Assembly (NCBI RefSeq): GCF_030867095.1
Contig: NC_081824.1
Span: forward strand, 117,498,162 to 117,562,161
DNA from: Alligator mississippiensis
Lineage: Eukaryota; Chordata; Crocodylia; Alligatoridae
Reading direction: 5' to 3'
Length of the DNA: 64,000 bases
Both the position numbers and the translations under genes were made by a program. Under the pieces are notes generated by a model. That model did no database searches, had not been told where the DNA came from, and saw only the letters and a program-made list of their open reading frames with translations. Below, in pieces: positions 24,036 through 37,328 of the stretch (its first letter is position 1; every line of letters begins with the position of its first letter).

Positions 24036-24504
24036 AGCCAATGACAATTTTACCACTGACCAAAACAGTTGGTCCCCCTAATGACCATGAAATTAAAAGA
24101 AGCACACTGCTAACAGGAGCCATAGAAAATACCATATGCAGAGAGTGTTAGCATACAGAATATTGGCTGTGAAAGACAAAAACTGCTTGTGTTAAATTCA
24201 CACACAATATCTATATTAACAGCACATAAAATTTAGAAGGAAACAAAAGAAGGAAACATGTTCTCATCCTTTGATAACTAACTACAATGGACTGCATTCA
24301 AGGCTGTGCAGCTATAAACGATTACCACTTTCTTCAAAATTCATAATTCTCTTGAGGTTTATTTCTTTCCTTGTCACACTCTTTTTCCTTGCGGTCAGAG
24401 GTAAGCCAAGGTCATTACTTTCAAGTTCCTCAGGTTACCAAATCCCCTTAAGTATGTCAGGTGTTAACATCAAGAACTAGGGGAGCAACCCTTCAGGAAA
24501 GCAC

Positions 24505-24766
24505 CTCAATGGAGGATGAAGACCAACAGGCATAAACTAATAGAGGGTAAAGTCAGGCTAGACACAAGAAAAAACTTCTTCTCTGTAAGGGTCACCAGAA
24601 TCTGGAACACACTCCCAGCAGAGGTGGTGCAGTCACCCTCCTTGGAGGTGTTCAAGATGAGGCTGGACAGGCACCTTGTCGAGCTTGTCTGAGCCCAATA
24701 ACTTCCTGCCCATGACAGGGGACCAGACTTGATGTTCTTATAGGTCCCTTCTGGTTCTATGGTTCA
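24505..24766 (+). mobile_element. CR1 LINE 3' fragment
   Basis: Plus-strand CR1 tail. It contains coding remnants equivalent to RLDTRKNFFSVRVTRIWNTL and the 3' terminal motif AGGTCCCTTCTGGTTCTATG. Stops are present and only about 260 bases remain. Confidence 0.8.
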
Positions 24767-24843
24767 ACTTCCATACTGGCTTAATATTTTTAAAAGAATC
24801 TTTAACAATAAAATCTCTCCCTAACTCTACTGATAGTGAAGTT

Positions 24844-24872
24844 AAAAACAAAACAAAACAAAACAAAAAAAC
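24844..24872. repeat. (AAAAC)n microsatellite
   Basis: About five AAAAC units, directly after the CR1 fragment. Confidence 0.85.
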
Positions 24873-25845
24873 TAGCTTTATAAGGTGGATTATGATATAG
24901 TAGAACTTCATTAGATTATACTATAGCAAATTGCAAATTTATACCAAAAACTGTTGTTTTTTCCAAATGATTGAAACACAGGCAAATGCAACACTGTTAC
25001 TATGCTATAGACAGGGCGGTGAACTCAAGTTTCTCATGCCCAAGGTGTCAGGGTCTCGCCCTGTATGGGTAGGGTTCCATGCCTCTGTCATAGTCACCCA
25101 GCCAGCTAGTAATAGGGAACCTCAGAACTTCTGTATCTGTGGTTGGATTAAACTCTTGTGCTCTCACCCACCACGACTTGATGATGCACTTAAACTGGGA
25201 GTGTGCCAGTAAGTTAAGTTACGAGATTCTCAATTTGTTCTTCTGGGGGGGCTCCTCCTTCCCCTACACCCCTTACCCATTCCACACCATGTTACAGTTG
25301 TCGTCTTGGTCCTTGAATAAAATTCTCACCCCAATGGGCCACATAATAAAGAGTAACAAAAAGATATGGAATGTCTTTGTCTCCTTGTAGCATCCATTAT
25401 CTTATTTTTACTATCACTAACTATAGTCCAAATCCAAAGTTCCCAGACATACTTACCTGCTCACTAGGGCAGCTGACTGGGTGTCTTCAGGAAAGGAGAA
25501 AAAAACCCAATGCCCCGCTAGTCAGACCTGGGGCCAGGTCCTGATTTGCTCGCTCTTCTCCTGCTAGCTTGGGCTACTCGCTCAATCCCTCACACAAGGA
25601 AGCAGCGATAAATCAGTGATATAGATTTAGAATTTTATAACTTACTCAAAATACTGGTTTTTCTTATCCTAAATTTGCATGACATAGTCCAAAACTTCAA
25701 AAATCCATAGTAGGCCTTTCCCCAAGAACTCTGCCAGTGATATTCTAGCCTACCAATCCAGGATTCTTCATATTTTTAAGTCACTTCTTTGTTAAACTTC
25801 AAAACTAAGTAAATCTTCAATTTTTCAACTGTTGGCAAAGAATTA

Positions 25846-28006
25846 GGCTAGGGACAGACATTACACATTACAGTTTCAGTGATCAGAAATTGGTTTAAAC
25901 TTGTAACAGAACAAGTGCACATCCAGTTTCAAAATATCCAGTGCACATAAACCAGTTTCAAAATGTCCAAAACCAGTTTGAGATAAACCTGGTTGAATGT
26001 AGTATAGACTTAACTGATTGAGCTCAAACTGGTTTATGCAAGGTCTGTTCTAGACCCCTTCCTGGTTCAAGTTATACCAGAGTCCCCCCCCAGCATCCTT
26101 TCTGGGCATGCTCTCTGGGATGGGCTCTCAGCTCCAGTTGAGCAGGGCTGGCGCTGCCCCTCTGATCCTCAGCTTGGGCAGGGACAGGCAGGTGTGGGGG
26201 TTTGGCTAGACACTGGCCTGGAAGGGAGGAGGGAAGAAGTTTATTTTTCCCCTCCCTCCTATCCCACTAGCACAGAATTGCTCTTCTCCGTGTGCAGTGA
26301 CAGGAGTATGGCCAGCCTGGCCAGTAGCCTTGGCTAAATTGGTCAGAAAGGGGTTTAATTCCCACCTCCCTATTCCATTGGCAGGGACCCAATCTGGGTC
26401 TGCCAGCTGTTCCCCGCTTGTGGCTGCAGCAGCTGCGCCAGGCATGGCCAAACACCAGTAATTCCCCCCTCCACCTCCACTGCCCCAGGGAGACTGCAGC
26501 TGGGTCTGCCTGCCCTAACCACTGCCACTGCTGCTTGCTCCCTGCTTGTGGCAAGCAGCGGAATAAGCTCCCTGCTGCCCCCTCTGCCTGATGCTGGAGG
26601 AAGGGGGAATAACTCCCCTCCTGCCCCCTGCTTAAGAGGCCCTGCTGGCCAACCTCTGGCTGAACCGCTGCAGTGGTGACAGGGCAGAGCTCTTGATGGG
26701 GGCAACAGCCCCTGTCATGGTGTTGGGGAGCATGAGCCTCTTCCCACCAGGGGGCTGTGCTGCAGGTTGGGCAAAGCTACAGTGGGCAGAGTTACCTACC
26801 CACAGCGGGGTCTTTCTGTCACTACCACCACTCATTCTGTGCCTAGGGCAAGTGGTGGAATAAGCCCCCTCAGCCAAACACCAGAGGGAAGGGACATCTG
26901 AGGGGGTTCACTCCGTTGCTTGGCTCAGGCACAGAGTGAGCGGCAGTGGTGATGGCTGGGACAGGCAGACCCTGCTGCGGCACCCCAGGGGCAGAGGGAG
27001 AATAACTCCACTCCCTGCCCACCTAAGGAGCCCTGCTGGCTGGCCTTTGGCCCTGCCCTCACCCAGCTGCTGGAACGGTAAGGGGGGAGCAACCATGATG
27101 GGGGCAGTAGCCCCTGTTATGGTGTCAGGGAGCATGAGCCTATTCCCGGCAGGGGCCATGCTGTGGGGTGGGGAAAGCTGCTGTGGACCACTACAGTGGT
27201 GGCCATTGGGGGGGGAGGGGCTCTGGCCCCCTCTGAGCCCCAGTGCTGCTGTGACAGTTTGCCTCAGCTCTGCCTGCCCCGCAGTGCGGCTTCTGCTGGG
27301 AAGAGGCTCATGCTCCCTGATACCGTGACAGGGACTGCTGCCACTATGAAGAGCCCTGCCCCCTCAGGGTAGCAGTGGGATGGGGGTGCGGCCAGAGGCC
27401 GGCCAACAGGGCTACTTTGGTGGGGGGCAGGGAGGGAGGTATTCCCCCTCCCTCTGGTGTCTGGCGGAGTGGTGAGGGTCTTATTCTGCCATTTGCCTCA
27501 CACAGGGAGTGAGTGGCCGCAGTGGTTGGGTGGGAGGACCTGGCTGCAGTCCAACCCTGCTATGGTTCCCCAGAGGCAGTGGAGGTAGAGTGGGGAATAA
27601 CCCCTGTCCCTGCCCCCTCTGCTTTAGGGGGCCATGCCAGCTAGTGTCTGGCCGCAGCCAGTCCCACCATTGCAGCAGCGAGGGGAGAGTGCCTGGCAAA
27701 CCTGGCTCGAGTCTCTGCTGGTGGAACAGGGAGGGGGGAACTTAAACCCCTCTCTGTCCAGTTCAGGCAAAGCTACTGCCTGAGCTGGCTATATTCCCCT
27801 GCCCCAGCACAGCTTCCCTGCAGCCAAGGCCACACTCTAGAGCCCCCCAGCTCCTGACCTGAGCAAATGCAGGCATGTGCCAACATTTCCTCAGTCCAGA
27901 GGGAATGTCTGTACAGTGGCAAATCAGTTTAAACTAGGCAGCTTAAACTAACCTGCAAAGATTGAATCAATTGAGGCTCTGGCTTTCTGAATGTCTGTCC
28001 CTAGCC
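25846..28006. mobile_element. TIR DNA transposon, GACAGACAT family, copy 2 (2.16 kb)
   Basis: The terminal inverted repeats are clear: GGCTAGGGACAGACATT on the left and AATGTCTGTCCCTAGCC on the right. The left 200 bases match copy 1 at 5472 almost motif for motif (TTTCAGTGATCAGAAA, then CTGGTTTAAAC-like arrays). The remaining 1.7 kb is GC-rich and made of loosely repeated blocks such as GGAGCATGAGCCT and CCTGCTGGCC (26640-27400). The many ORFs there on both strands come from the GC-rich composition. No transposase motif was recognised, so the element is non-autonomous with an expanded core. Confidence 0.75.
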
Positions 28007-28122
28007 ATAAAGCCTTTCTATATTGATGAAGTTTCAGTTATAGCAACCTTAAGAAAACCAAATGCTCAAATATATAACCATAATGTGAAAAGTGTTTACT
28101 CATCTGGCCTATAAGCTGGAAG

Positions 28123-28330
28123 ATGACATTTAAGACCTTATATTCTAATATAATAAAAGTCTTAGTACTTCCGTCTATGTGTCGGTCTGTCCGTAATGCT
28201 GGAGGCCAATTATGCATGTGCCCTGGAGAGGGCGGATGGCAATTGGCTGCATGGCTCCACCCCTCAGGCAGGGAACTGGAGGTGGAGGGAGCCCTTAGGC
28301 TTTAATGCTGTATTGACTTGCCCTGGCTCC
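28123..28330. mobile_element. Unclassified repeat beginning with TAATATAATAAAAGTC
   Basis: The block ATAATAAAAGTCTTAG followed by CTTCCGTCTATGTGTCGG and TGTCCGTAATGC resembles the 5' margin of Helitron-like repeats that I know only in outline. No 3' hairpin-CTRR end was identified, so the class is uncertain. Confidence 0.3.
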
Positions 28331-28554
28331 TGTCAAAGCTGACAGACAGGGGCAGTAGGACCCAGGGGTAGTCTCAGTAGGACTGAGCAACCCAGCTCAC
28401 CCCACCCCCAGCAATTGCACTTCCTGCCTGCCAGCACTGTTGGCACCATGTAGTCCGGCTACATTGGAAGAGCAGGGAGCAGGGAGCACCCCAGTAGGGT
28501 GTCTTTGTGTGTGTGTGTGTATATGTGGAGGCTGGGGAAGAGTGGGTGGGTATA

Positions 28555-29175
28555 TGTTGCGGGCAGGGGCAGAATGCTTGCGTGGGTGTGGGTTTGCAGC
28601 CAGGGGCAGGGTGGGTGTGTAGGTAGGGGCAGAGTGAGTGGGGGTTGTGGGTGTGCAGCCAGGGGCAGAGTGGGAGTGCGGGTGTGGGTCAGTGTTCCCT
28701 CTAAGCTGTGGGGTGTGTGTGGCCGTGCAGGCGTATCTGGCAGTGAGGCATGAGCATGCCTGAGTGGCCATGCACGCCATTCAGCTTAGAGAGAACACTG
28801 GTGTGGGCATGCACCCAGGAGCAGAGTGGGAGGGTGTGGTTGTACAGCGAGGGGGAGAGTGGGTGGGTGTGGTTGTGGACCCAGGGGCAAAGTGGGTCGG
28901 TGGGTGTGCAACCAGGGACTGAGTGGGTGGGTGTGGTTATGGAGCCAAGGGCAGAGTGGGAGGGTGGGTGTCATTGTACAGCCAGGGGAAGAGTGGGTGG
29001 GAGGGTGTGGGTGTTGTGCAGCCTGTTTTGCAGCCAGGGGCAGAGTGGGTGGGTGGCTGTGGGCATGCAGCCAGGGGCAGGATGGGAGGATGGGTGTGGA
29101 TATGCAGCCAGGAGCAGAGTGGGAGGGTGGCTGTGGGTGTGCAGCCGGGGCAGAGTGGGTGGGTGTGTGTGTTCA
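28555..29175. repeat. Minisatellite, unit about 35-45 bp (GCAGCCAGGGGCAGAGTGGG)
   Basis: A dozen or more diverged units share GCAGCCAGGGGCAGAGTGGG followed by TGGGTGTG. The array is broken at 28690-28800 by a small hAT-like MITE. The open frames on both strands across it (for example 28750-29178) are repeat translations, not genes. Confidence 0.85.
28690..28800. mobile_element. 111-bp hAT MITE inside the minisatellite
   Basis: The termini are CAGTGTTCCCTCTAAGCTG on the left and CAGCTTAGAGAGAACACTG on the right, inverted with one mismatch over 19 bases. The flanking 8-bp direct repeat is GTGTGGGT (28682-28689) and GTGTGGGC (28801-28808). Size, terminus and duplication length all fit a hAT MITE. 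Confidence 0.8.
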
Positions 29176-32100
29176 TAGGATGAGTCCCACACACACACTC
29201 CACCATACATATGCACCCAGACTCCCTTTGCACTAACATATGCTGACCCCCACATCCACACCCCCTCACACAGCCCAGGCACTGCCCCCCCACAAACCCC
29301 ATACACACCCTACATATTCACACCCCCCCCCACATGCTCCCTCACCCCACATACCCACAGGCCCCCACAAACCTATACCCACCCCCCACAATATACAGGA
29401 ATAAAACTTCATTTAAACTATTGTGCAATCACCTCTATGTGCACTACACAAATGAATGTAAATCAGGCCAAAATATTTTCTGAAATCAAATTAATGAATG
29501 TAATGTAGATGTTTCCTTCTTAGAATAAAATTTGGTATTTTTCTGGTTCCAAGATGGCATGACCCCTTGCTGAAATGAGTACTTCTGGAGGCAAGGGCAC
29601 GGACTTCTGGTGGCAAAGGTCAGAGGTTAGAGGGCGGGACTTCCAGTCACAAGACAGCAACCGCAAGATGGCGGAGCTACCCAGGCAGCCCTCAACAGCT
29701 TGCCAAAACTTGGGAAGTGACCCTCCACCCAAAATAACTGCCCAAAAGCCAGCCCCAAAGGGTGATTGGTGGGGGGCATGCATGTAAGCTCTCCATGAAA
29801 CGCTCCATCATTCATGACGAGCAATTGGCTAGTAAGTTAAAGAAATGTCATAACAACTGTCCTAAGGAGCATTATAAGGCTATTTTGGCCTGAAAAAATA
29901 GAAGAGTGAAGTGAGAGATGGCAGGGCCACATATATAGAATGAACTTGTAAGGTGGAAACAAATTGGGAGAGGGGAGGAAGGAACAAGAGAAAGAGGAAG
30001 ATCCAAAACAGCATGGAAAAGAACAACAGAAAGGGGAATGAAAGAATATAGCTACTGCTAGAATTGCATCATGGCAGTGATGGAAAAGAAACAGAACCAG
30101 TCATAGCTAATGGAAAACACAAACATACTCAGATTCCTCCAGCATTGGTGGAGCAATCCTGGATCAGTTGAATGCATGTGGAATCACAAACAATTCAGAT
30201 AGAATGGACCAAGGACGGTGTTATAAATTCACTCTAAATGATTCTAAAGGCACTTAAAATGGGACTGCCCATGCATTAATGGGAGTTAAACTCTGCTAAG
30301 TACCTTCTAAGCATCTTAAAGTCACGCCACTTCAGGTGAGGGTTATCATTGAGTTGTTCTACCCAGCCTAAGCTATACTGTTAGTCTACTCTAGGGAGAT
30401 AAAGCAACCAATGTGGAGTCATTCAGCATCTCAGCATTCACCTTTCCCAGCCCTTCTATCCCCCCGCCAGCTTTCCACCCTCATAAGTTCTACTGGCCAG
30501 GGGTTGGTACTGGCCCCAAGCCAAGCCCCATCTGCCCCCAGTGAGCATTATCCCAGCCCCCACAGCATCATACTGCCAGCTCCAAGGACACTAGGAGACC
30601 TGATCTGGGCCCCTGGGCAATATGCCAAGAACATGACCCTCCTCTGAGAGGGCTAAGCCTTTCGCCACATCTGGACAGTCTCTCCTAGCCATGAGAATTT
30701 GGGGTGAGGGGCTATGGCTTCCCTTCCCAAGCTCCCATGTTCCTGAGAAGAGCTGCTTAGTACCAAGCATGGCAAAAGCATGAAGCCCAGGGAGGCCTGC
30801 TGGTTAACTAGGTAGGTATGCTTCCCTTCCACCCCTCCCCCAGAATCGGACTGAGGGGGGGCTCGAAGGAAAGCTGCGCCCCTTCCCAGCCTGCCCAACT
30901 AGGGGAGAACTTCAATTAAGCTCAGTTTACCCAAGATTCCTGCGGTCCAGTTCAGAAGGACTCATTGCAGATGGCTGGCATGAAGCCAGCCACCTGAGTT
31001 TGGCTCAGGACTCCCCGCAAGCCCTAACCCAACCCTAATTCACTGACACACCGACATGATTTTGGTCCTTTATTCTTTTTTTTTTATTTTAACCTCTCTA
31101 CTCTTTTCTCTCTCCCCTTCCCCCTACTCACATCAAACACTAAAGTTTTCAGAAGATTTCTCACCTCCCAACTGCAGCTCCAACTCCTGTTGCCACAGGG
31201 GCAGGAAGGGGGAGAGAGAAGCCACAGTGCTGCTTTCTCTCCCTCCCAGCTACATGATCCCGATGTGCCCCCCCCCCACCCCGCCCACTCCTTTCTTACC
31301 CCAGAAAAGGCCCTCCGGTGGCAAGTGAGACAGCATTAAGCCTTCACATGTGGCTGCTCTGAATCAGGCTGCTCTAACTACCTGTAATAGCACCTTGAGA
31401 AAACAATTTGTGTAACAGTTATAGGCTGAGCACAGGAGGCACAGAATAATTTTTAAAGGAGCAATTTATTCTTTTTCTAGAAATGAAGGGGAAAGCATCA
31501 TAAATCAACTAAAGCCCACTGTGCTATCACAACCAATCCCAGCAAGATCATTTTTAGTTTTCTTCCAAAAATATTAATTAAATACATCTAAATCATACAA
31601 CTTGGCATTAAGTCATGTATAAAAGTTACACACAGCAAGTCTACATTAACAAGAACCTTATTAAGGTTGCAAAATCAAGTACTACAAGCTCAGGAAATAT
31701 CAGGAAGTGCCAGAACTTAAGTTGTGGGTAAAGCCTTGGTTCATCAGCCATCCACGGATGCATTATGACACTTTTTAATTACATGATCGATACTTTTTTT
31801 TCTCGCAGGATCCTGCTTCCTGCAGTACACAGGAGGGACAAAGTTCAGTTGATCAACAGCTATCCAATATTTTATCTTCACTGCTCGAGATATGACCTCA
31901 GACTGTAACTGATCGGACTCTGCTCTGAAGACAGAATCAATCATTTCCTCATTGGATTTTCTATGTCACTCATAACTAGAGCATCTGAGTTCTTCACAAA
32001 CAATTTAATTTATCTCTACCAAACTCCTCTGGGATAGGTATTATCTCATTTTAGAAAAGAAGAATTATGATACAGAACAAATTAAGGTAAAAAGTGTCCT

Positions 32101-34451
32101 CTAAATTTTAGGGCCACATTTGAAACATCTAACATCTAATTTTTCAAATTACTGATCATGATATACTATTTCATATATTCAAACCCAGCTACTGATGACT
32201 TCAGGTGCACTTGTGAGCTCTCAGGGCCTCAGCACACAGTTAGTTAAATCAAACTTTTCAGAGGTGCATTTCTTCAACATGATTAGCATCACACAGGAAC
32301 TCTCTGGAAGATGCAGGAACAGATGTCAATTCTCCAGGGCAACATTAAACTGACAGCAATTACCTGCCTCATTCTCTCCACACCTTTAAATACTGTAAAA
32401 ATGAAGCAGGGGCTCTGGAAGAAACAGGCTCCTAGAGCACAACCCTGATTACTCCCAGAGCAGGCCATCCTGTGCCCATCCTGAAGAAAGGATCCTGTGG
32501 AAAACAGTGGATCATTTAATTAAAGAATATATTGTAAAAGGTGGTGGGCTGCAATACACATTACAGCTGCTCAGGCAGTCTTAGTTCTGGTTTTCTAACT
32601 TTTAACTGCTTGATTTTGCAACCTTAATAATGCTATTTTAAGATAAAGAGTTTACACATGTACTCATACACATGGCTGAGAGCTAGATTATATAGAAAAA
32701 AGCTAATAAAATGATAGAAATTCCATTAGATGTCAATATATTGACACCCACATCATTCAATAACAGAACTGGAAGTATCAGATGTGCCACACAACCTTTT
32801 GCACCTAGAACTAAGTAGTAACTAACAGCCATATGGGATGGTTATCCTCCACGGGGAACATCACTCGATGTTGTGGGTGGAGGAGGAGATTCCTACTTTG
32901 TCTTGCTTACAGCATAGGAATGGTGAGACTCAGAAATCTTGAGCTCATTCAAAACTCTGGAGGGAAGACTATCCTAGTCAGTATATCCACCAGCTTCCAA
33001 GCCAATCACCTTAAGTGCAACCCCTACTTTCTCTCTCCCATACCAACACCAATGCAAAGCTCACAGGAATCCTCATCCCAATCTTCTTTCATGTTCTTTC
33101 CTAGTGTGGTTTTTGTTGTCTCAACATCAAGGGCAGATCTGGGAGGGGAACAGGAGGAGGGCAATGCCAAAATTGCATCCCTTTTGATTCCTGCTCCACC
33201 TCCAGACTTTAAAACCAACTGCCCCAGAGAGGCAGCAGCATTTCTATTCAGGTAGTGTGGAGGGAGTCAATAGACTTCATGGCTCATTATGCTAGACCTG
33301 ACTCCTAATTGCTCTTCATTCCACAGGTGTTAAGGACTCTCTCTTTTTTAAGGTTCTTGATGTTCCTTATATTAAGCTATATTTTCTTCTACAATTTTGC
33401 CCTCTGTTAGCTATTCCTGGTAACATTTCTCTTCTATTTTACAGAAGAGAAAATTGTTTTTAATTTTAGTTAAAATCTTAACTCAGGTGTGGTAATACTA
33501 GTACAAGTGAACAGTAACTCAGGTGTGGAAATGATTTACAGGGAAGTGCTGAAAGCTAGATTTTGTTTTACAAATCTGAATAAGAGACGTTCATTTAACT
33601 ATAATGACTAGAGGACTAATAAAACAATTAGTTTGTGGACTATGTTTGCCCAGTTTTTTGTGTTTTTTAAACTCAATAAACAAGCAAATTAGTACACATT
33701 CCAGGGAAGTTATATTGGTTTTTGCTTTGATCTTAAACTGAGTAATAGAGCACTGGGCCCCTAGCACATTAATACATCTAGCATCTCTTTAACTTGATAA
33801 AAATATATTTTGTATTTTATGTGATGATGCACAACATCACCTACACCCCCCTTTTTCAAAATCCTAGGTCCCCTCACCTTCCACATTCAATCATGTAAGT
33901 TATTCCTCTGTGCTGTCTAGGTACCAGCAAGGAAATGCAAGGTTCACTGAGAGTATAGGAAAATGAGATTCAGCCTTCTCAGGCTAAGAAAAACGGGCCA
34001 GCTTTCCCCTAGGGCAAAGCCTTTTATCCTGGACAAGCCCATTGTTCTCTGTTAAGTACCTGTGAAGTATCTGAACTAACAAGTTGCCTCAGGACAATCT
34101 GCATAATTAGAGTTAATTACCATTCAAGCAGTGTGTAGAAATGACAGTGTTGTGTCCTATCATCATTTCTACCCCTGTTCCATTTGATGAGAGTCAAAGC
34201 CCAGGACAATCAGGCCTGGGAAAAACCCATCTGTTTTTTGCTTTGGTTCCAGTTTCCAACTCCAATCTGTCTCTGAGCAGGTTGGAACAGCATTTGTGAA
34301 AGTCCTAAGATGCCATGGCCCTGTGCTACAGCATGCTCAACTGCCCTGTGAGGATGGCATATGCACAGTCTGGTCAGCATTAGGCACTGAGGAAGGCTCA
34401 GTGAGGATTAATGTATGGTCTGTGATGATTAAGTCTTCAGAGATTTTAACT

Positions 34452-35881
34452 CAGGGGTGAGCAATTATTTTGGCTGGCGGGCCCCTTAATGAGTACTGGT
34501 GACCTCTCTAAGGCTGCACACACAAAATCTTTCAGAAGAATATAATTTTAACAATTATAGGTAAAAAAAAGCCCCAAATCATATACTAAAAATCAAACAC
34601 TTACTATAACATATTTTAATTTTATTTAAAAAAATAATTTTTGTCCCTATTTAAGTTTTTCTGAGTAGCGTATGTTGAGGTGATTACATAATAGCACAAA
34701 ATAAAGTCTTACTTCTGTACACTGTGTAAGTGGGAGTGTGGGGGTGGCCGGATAGTGGGGAGGCATGCAGGTGTGTGTGGAGGGAATGGTGGGGTGGTGT
34801 GCAGGTGTGTGTGTGGGGGGCAGGGTGTGCACATGTGTTGGGGGGCTGCCTGTGCACTAGATCCCAGGAGCTGGCTGGAGGCAGGGCAGCAGGGGGAACA
34901 TGCAGCAGAGCTCGCCCAGGCACTACAGTACAGGTGCAGGTGCTGTCTGCCTCCCCCACCATCCAGCCTGTGGCTGCCCCTGTGGTGCTCCACATGGGGC
35001 TGAGTCTTGCCCACTCCTGCCCAGGCCAGCCTGTGCTGTGCTCCTGCCCAGGGCAGTCTTTGCTGCGCTCCTGCCTAGGGCAGTCCATGCTGTGCTCACG
35101 CCTAGGGCAGCCCATGCTGCACTCCCACCCACACCTGTCTCATGTCTGCCAATGGCACTGTCCTGGCCCCAGCCCCATCCAGCATGCCCAACTACACAGT
35201 AGCCACCTGGGTACTGCTCAGCTCTCCCTGCCTCTGGCAGCTCCTCCTCTTCCTGCTCCTGCTGCACTGCTCCATGCAGCAGGTGGTGCGGGAAAGCGGC
35301 AGTGGCCATGGGGGCATGTGCCAGGTACCACATGCCCAGTCAGGTGGTGAAGGGGAAACTGCAGCCAGTTAGCTCCTGCCCCAGTGCATGGGGCTCCAGC
35401 TCCCAGCTGCCTTCCATGCACTCGGCTGCCCACAGGTCATCATGCCAGGAAGATGGAGTGGATGGAAAGCAGAAGATGGAGCTGGAGCCCCATGCACTGG
35501 GGCAGGAGCTACCCAGCTGCAGCTCCGCACTTGCTTGGCTGGGCATATGGTGCCTGGTACATGTCCTCCCAGCTGCTGTTGCTTCCCTGTGCTACCTGCT
35601 GCCTGCAGCAACACAGTATGGGCAGGAGGAGGAACTGTTGGAGGCGGGGGAAGCCGAGCAGTACTTGGGCAGCTGCAGCAGCAGTGGGAGCAGCTCTTTG
35701 GGAAGCTGTGTGTGCTGGCTGGTACTGTTGGTGGGCACAGGGTGGGTGCAAACATGTGGGCTACCCCAGACAGAAGCAGGCAGGGCTTGGCCCCATGTGA
35801 AGCACCATGGGGGCAGCTGCGGGCTGGATACAATCAATTGGTGAGCCGCATCTGGCCTGCAGACCGTATTTTGCCTACCCA
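34452..35881. mobile_element. hAT non-autonomous element (1.43 kb)
   Basis: The left end CAGGGGTGAGCAATTATTTTG and right end TATTTTGCCTACCCA are inverted relatives. The 8-bp flanks TTTTAACT (34444-34451) and TTTTAACC (35882-35889) form a near-perfect target duplication. The core is GC-rich, with a tandem repeat of about 27 bases (35015-35120, CTCCTGCCTAGGGCAGTC unit) and a long inverted repeat (35317-35575). The long ORFs on both strands are composition artefacts; no transposase motif was seen. Confidence 0.75.
35317..35575. repeat. Long inverted repeat inside the hAT element
   Basis: A perfect 33-bp pair (35371-35403 and 35478-35510) starts AGCTCCTGCCCCAGTG. Weaker pairing continues outward to about 35317 and 35575 (CCAGGTACCACATGCCCAG against CTGGGCATATGGTGCCTGG). 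The spacer of about 75 bases holds TCATGCCAGGAAGATGG. Confidence 0.85.
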
Positions 35882-37328
35882 TTTTAACCGTTAATTTCTG
35901 AAAAGTCTCTACTTCCTAGAGACTGTGAGAATGTGTTAAAATCATTTTAAAGACCTGTAACTTAGCAATATTAAGGCAGATTTTTACATGATGTGACCAA
36001 GGACATATCTTGGTCTCAGAGGTCACTTGCTTGCCAAACTTCAAGCTTTTAATTCAAAGCATTAGGGTGCTACAGCTCTTCAAGGAAAAGCCTCAATTTT
36101 TAACAGGGGCAACACGATATCTTTTCCCTAGTTTCATTCTCAGAAATAGCTGATACTGTTTTTGCTGGAAAAACAAACAAACACCAAAAACAGGAAGCAG
36201 ACATCAACATAAAATCTGAAATCAAATTCTCTGATATTTAAGAACAGTGATATTATAAATATAAAAACCCAGGCTCTTATAGTAGGAATTGTCTTGACAC
36301 CTTGGCGAGGAGGTAGCACTCCAACTTATAAGAAAGCCTGCTTTCATTCTTTATAGAACACTGAAATATTTTTCCCTAACTTGAAATCAAGTGAGACACA
36401 GTGATTCCAGTATTTTCACACAATCCAGACTCCAGAAATTAAAAAGTAATTTACAATTAGTGGGGTTGGGTTATTTAAGGGAATGATAACATAGGTTGCT
36501 AATATGCATCTTTGAACCAACGCCGTATACTACAGGTAGCAATCATGCTTGTTCTACCACTGTTTCTCAACCTATGACTTCATGCCCATTTAATAAGGTG
36601 CTTTTTGACAGAGGGACAAAAGGACAGCCAACTACTGCTAAGTGTTTATTTATTGACTGGTTTGAGTACTTTTTCTCTTTGCTTTACTTTTTAATTTTAT
36701 CATGCTACCATTTGTTTGCTAGGAAATAAAGGAGGATTACTGTGAATCTGTCTACACCATTGTCTCGGTGTGTTCTGACATGGGTGCTGACTTGCATCTT
36801 TGAACCTGGGGGTCTGATAATGAGGCTACCCTAGAGTTGTCCCAAGGGCCTGCTCTCAAACACGGGGGAAATGGAGGTCTCAAGAACAGGTTCAGAGTAA
36901 CCTCCTGGGTTTGAAGCATAAGAGTGAGAGCACTTGTACCAGGACACACTGCTGCTGTGGCACAGACTTATTCTGTATGTCTAATAGGATGAAAAATTAG
37001 CAACAAAGAATATACGGTTTTCACTTCCATAATAATTTATATTCCGAGTTCCCGCGTGCTTTAACTTTTTTCAGTTTATTTGTCCTGACAGCCCTTTTGG
37101 TCATAACCAAACTGTCCTGATGTTGAAGATGAGAAAGCTGAAGTAAAGAAAGATAAATTAAGGGCTAAATACACATAAGTAGTTAGGCACTGGACCACCA
37201 CAGTCAAATACATAGCCCTGTGTTAGGTGCCTACAATGGACAGTTAGAGTTTGGTGTCTCAGAATTGGATTTACAAAGCCAACTTGCTGAATGGCAAGCA
37301 GGCTTTCTCTCCTTTCCTCTCTGGAGCC

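Noticed and set aside
26206..27745. Long ORFs on both strands in the GACAGACAT-family element
   Set aside because: Same explanation: GC-rich repeated blocks keep several frames open, and no transposase signature such as a DDE box is visible.
28397..29308. ORFs of up to 142 codons rich in Gly/Val/Trp or His/Pro
   Set aside because: Translations of the minisatellite unit; both strands are open because the unit lacks stops.
31744..31944. Minus-strand ORF with protein-like composition (MIDSVFRAESDQLQSEVISR then further residues)
   Set aside because: No recognisable family, no good acceptor upstream, and a stop codon shortly before it. Could be an old repeat remnant; not enough to call a gene.
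34684..35894. Seven or more overlapping ORFs of 100-206 codons
   Set aside because: Located in the GC-rich core of a non-autonomous hAT element; no hAT dimerisation or RNase-H-like motif found.
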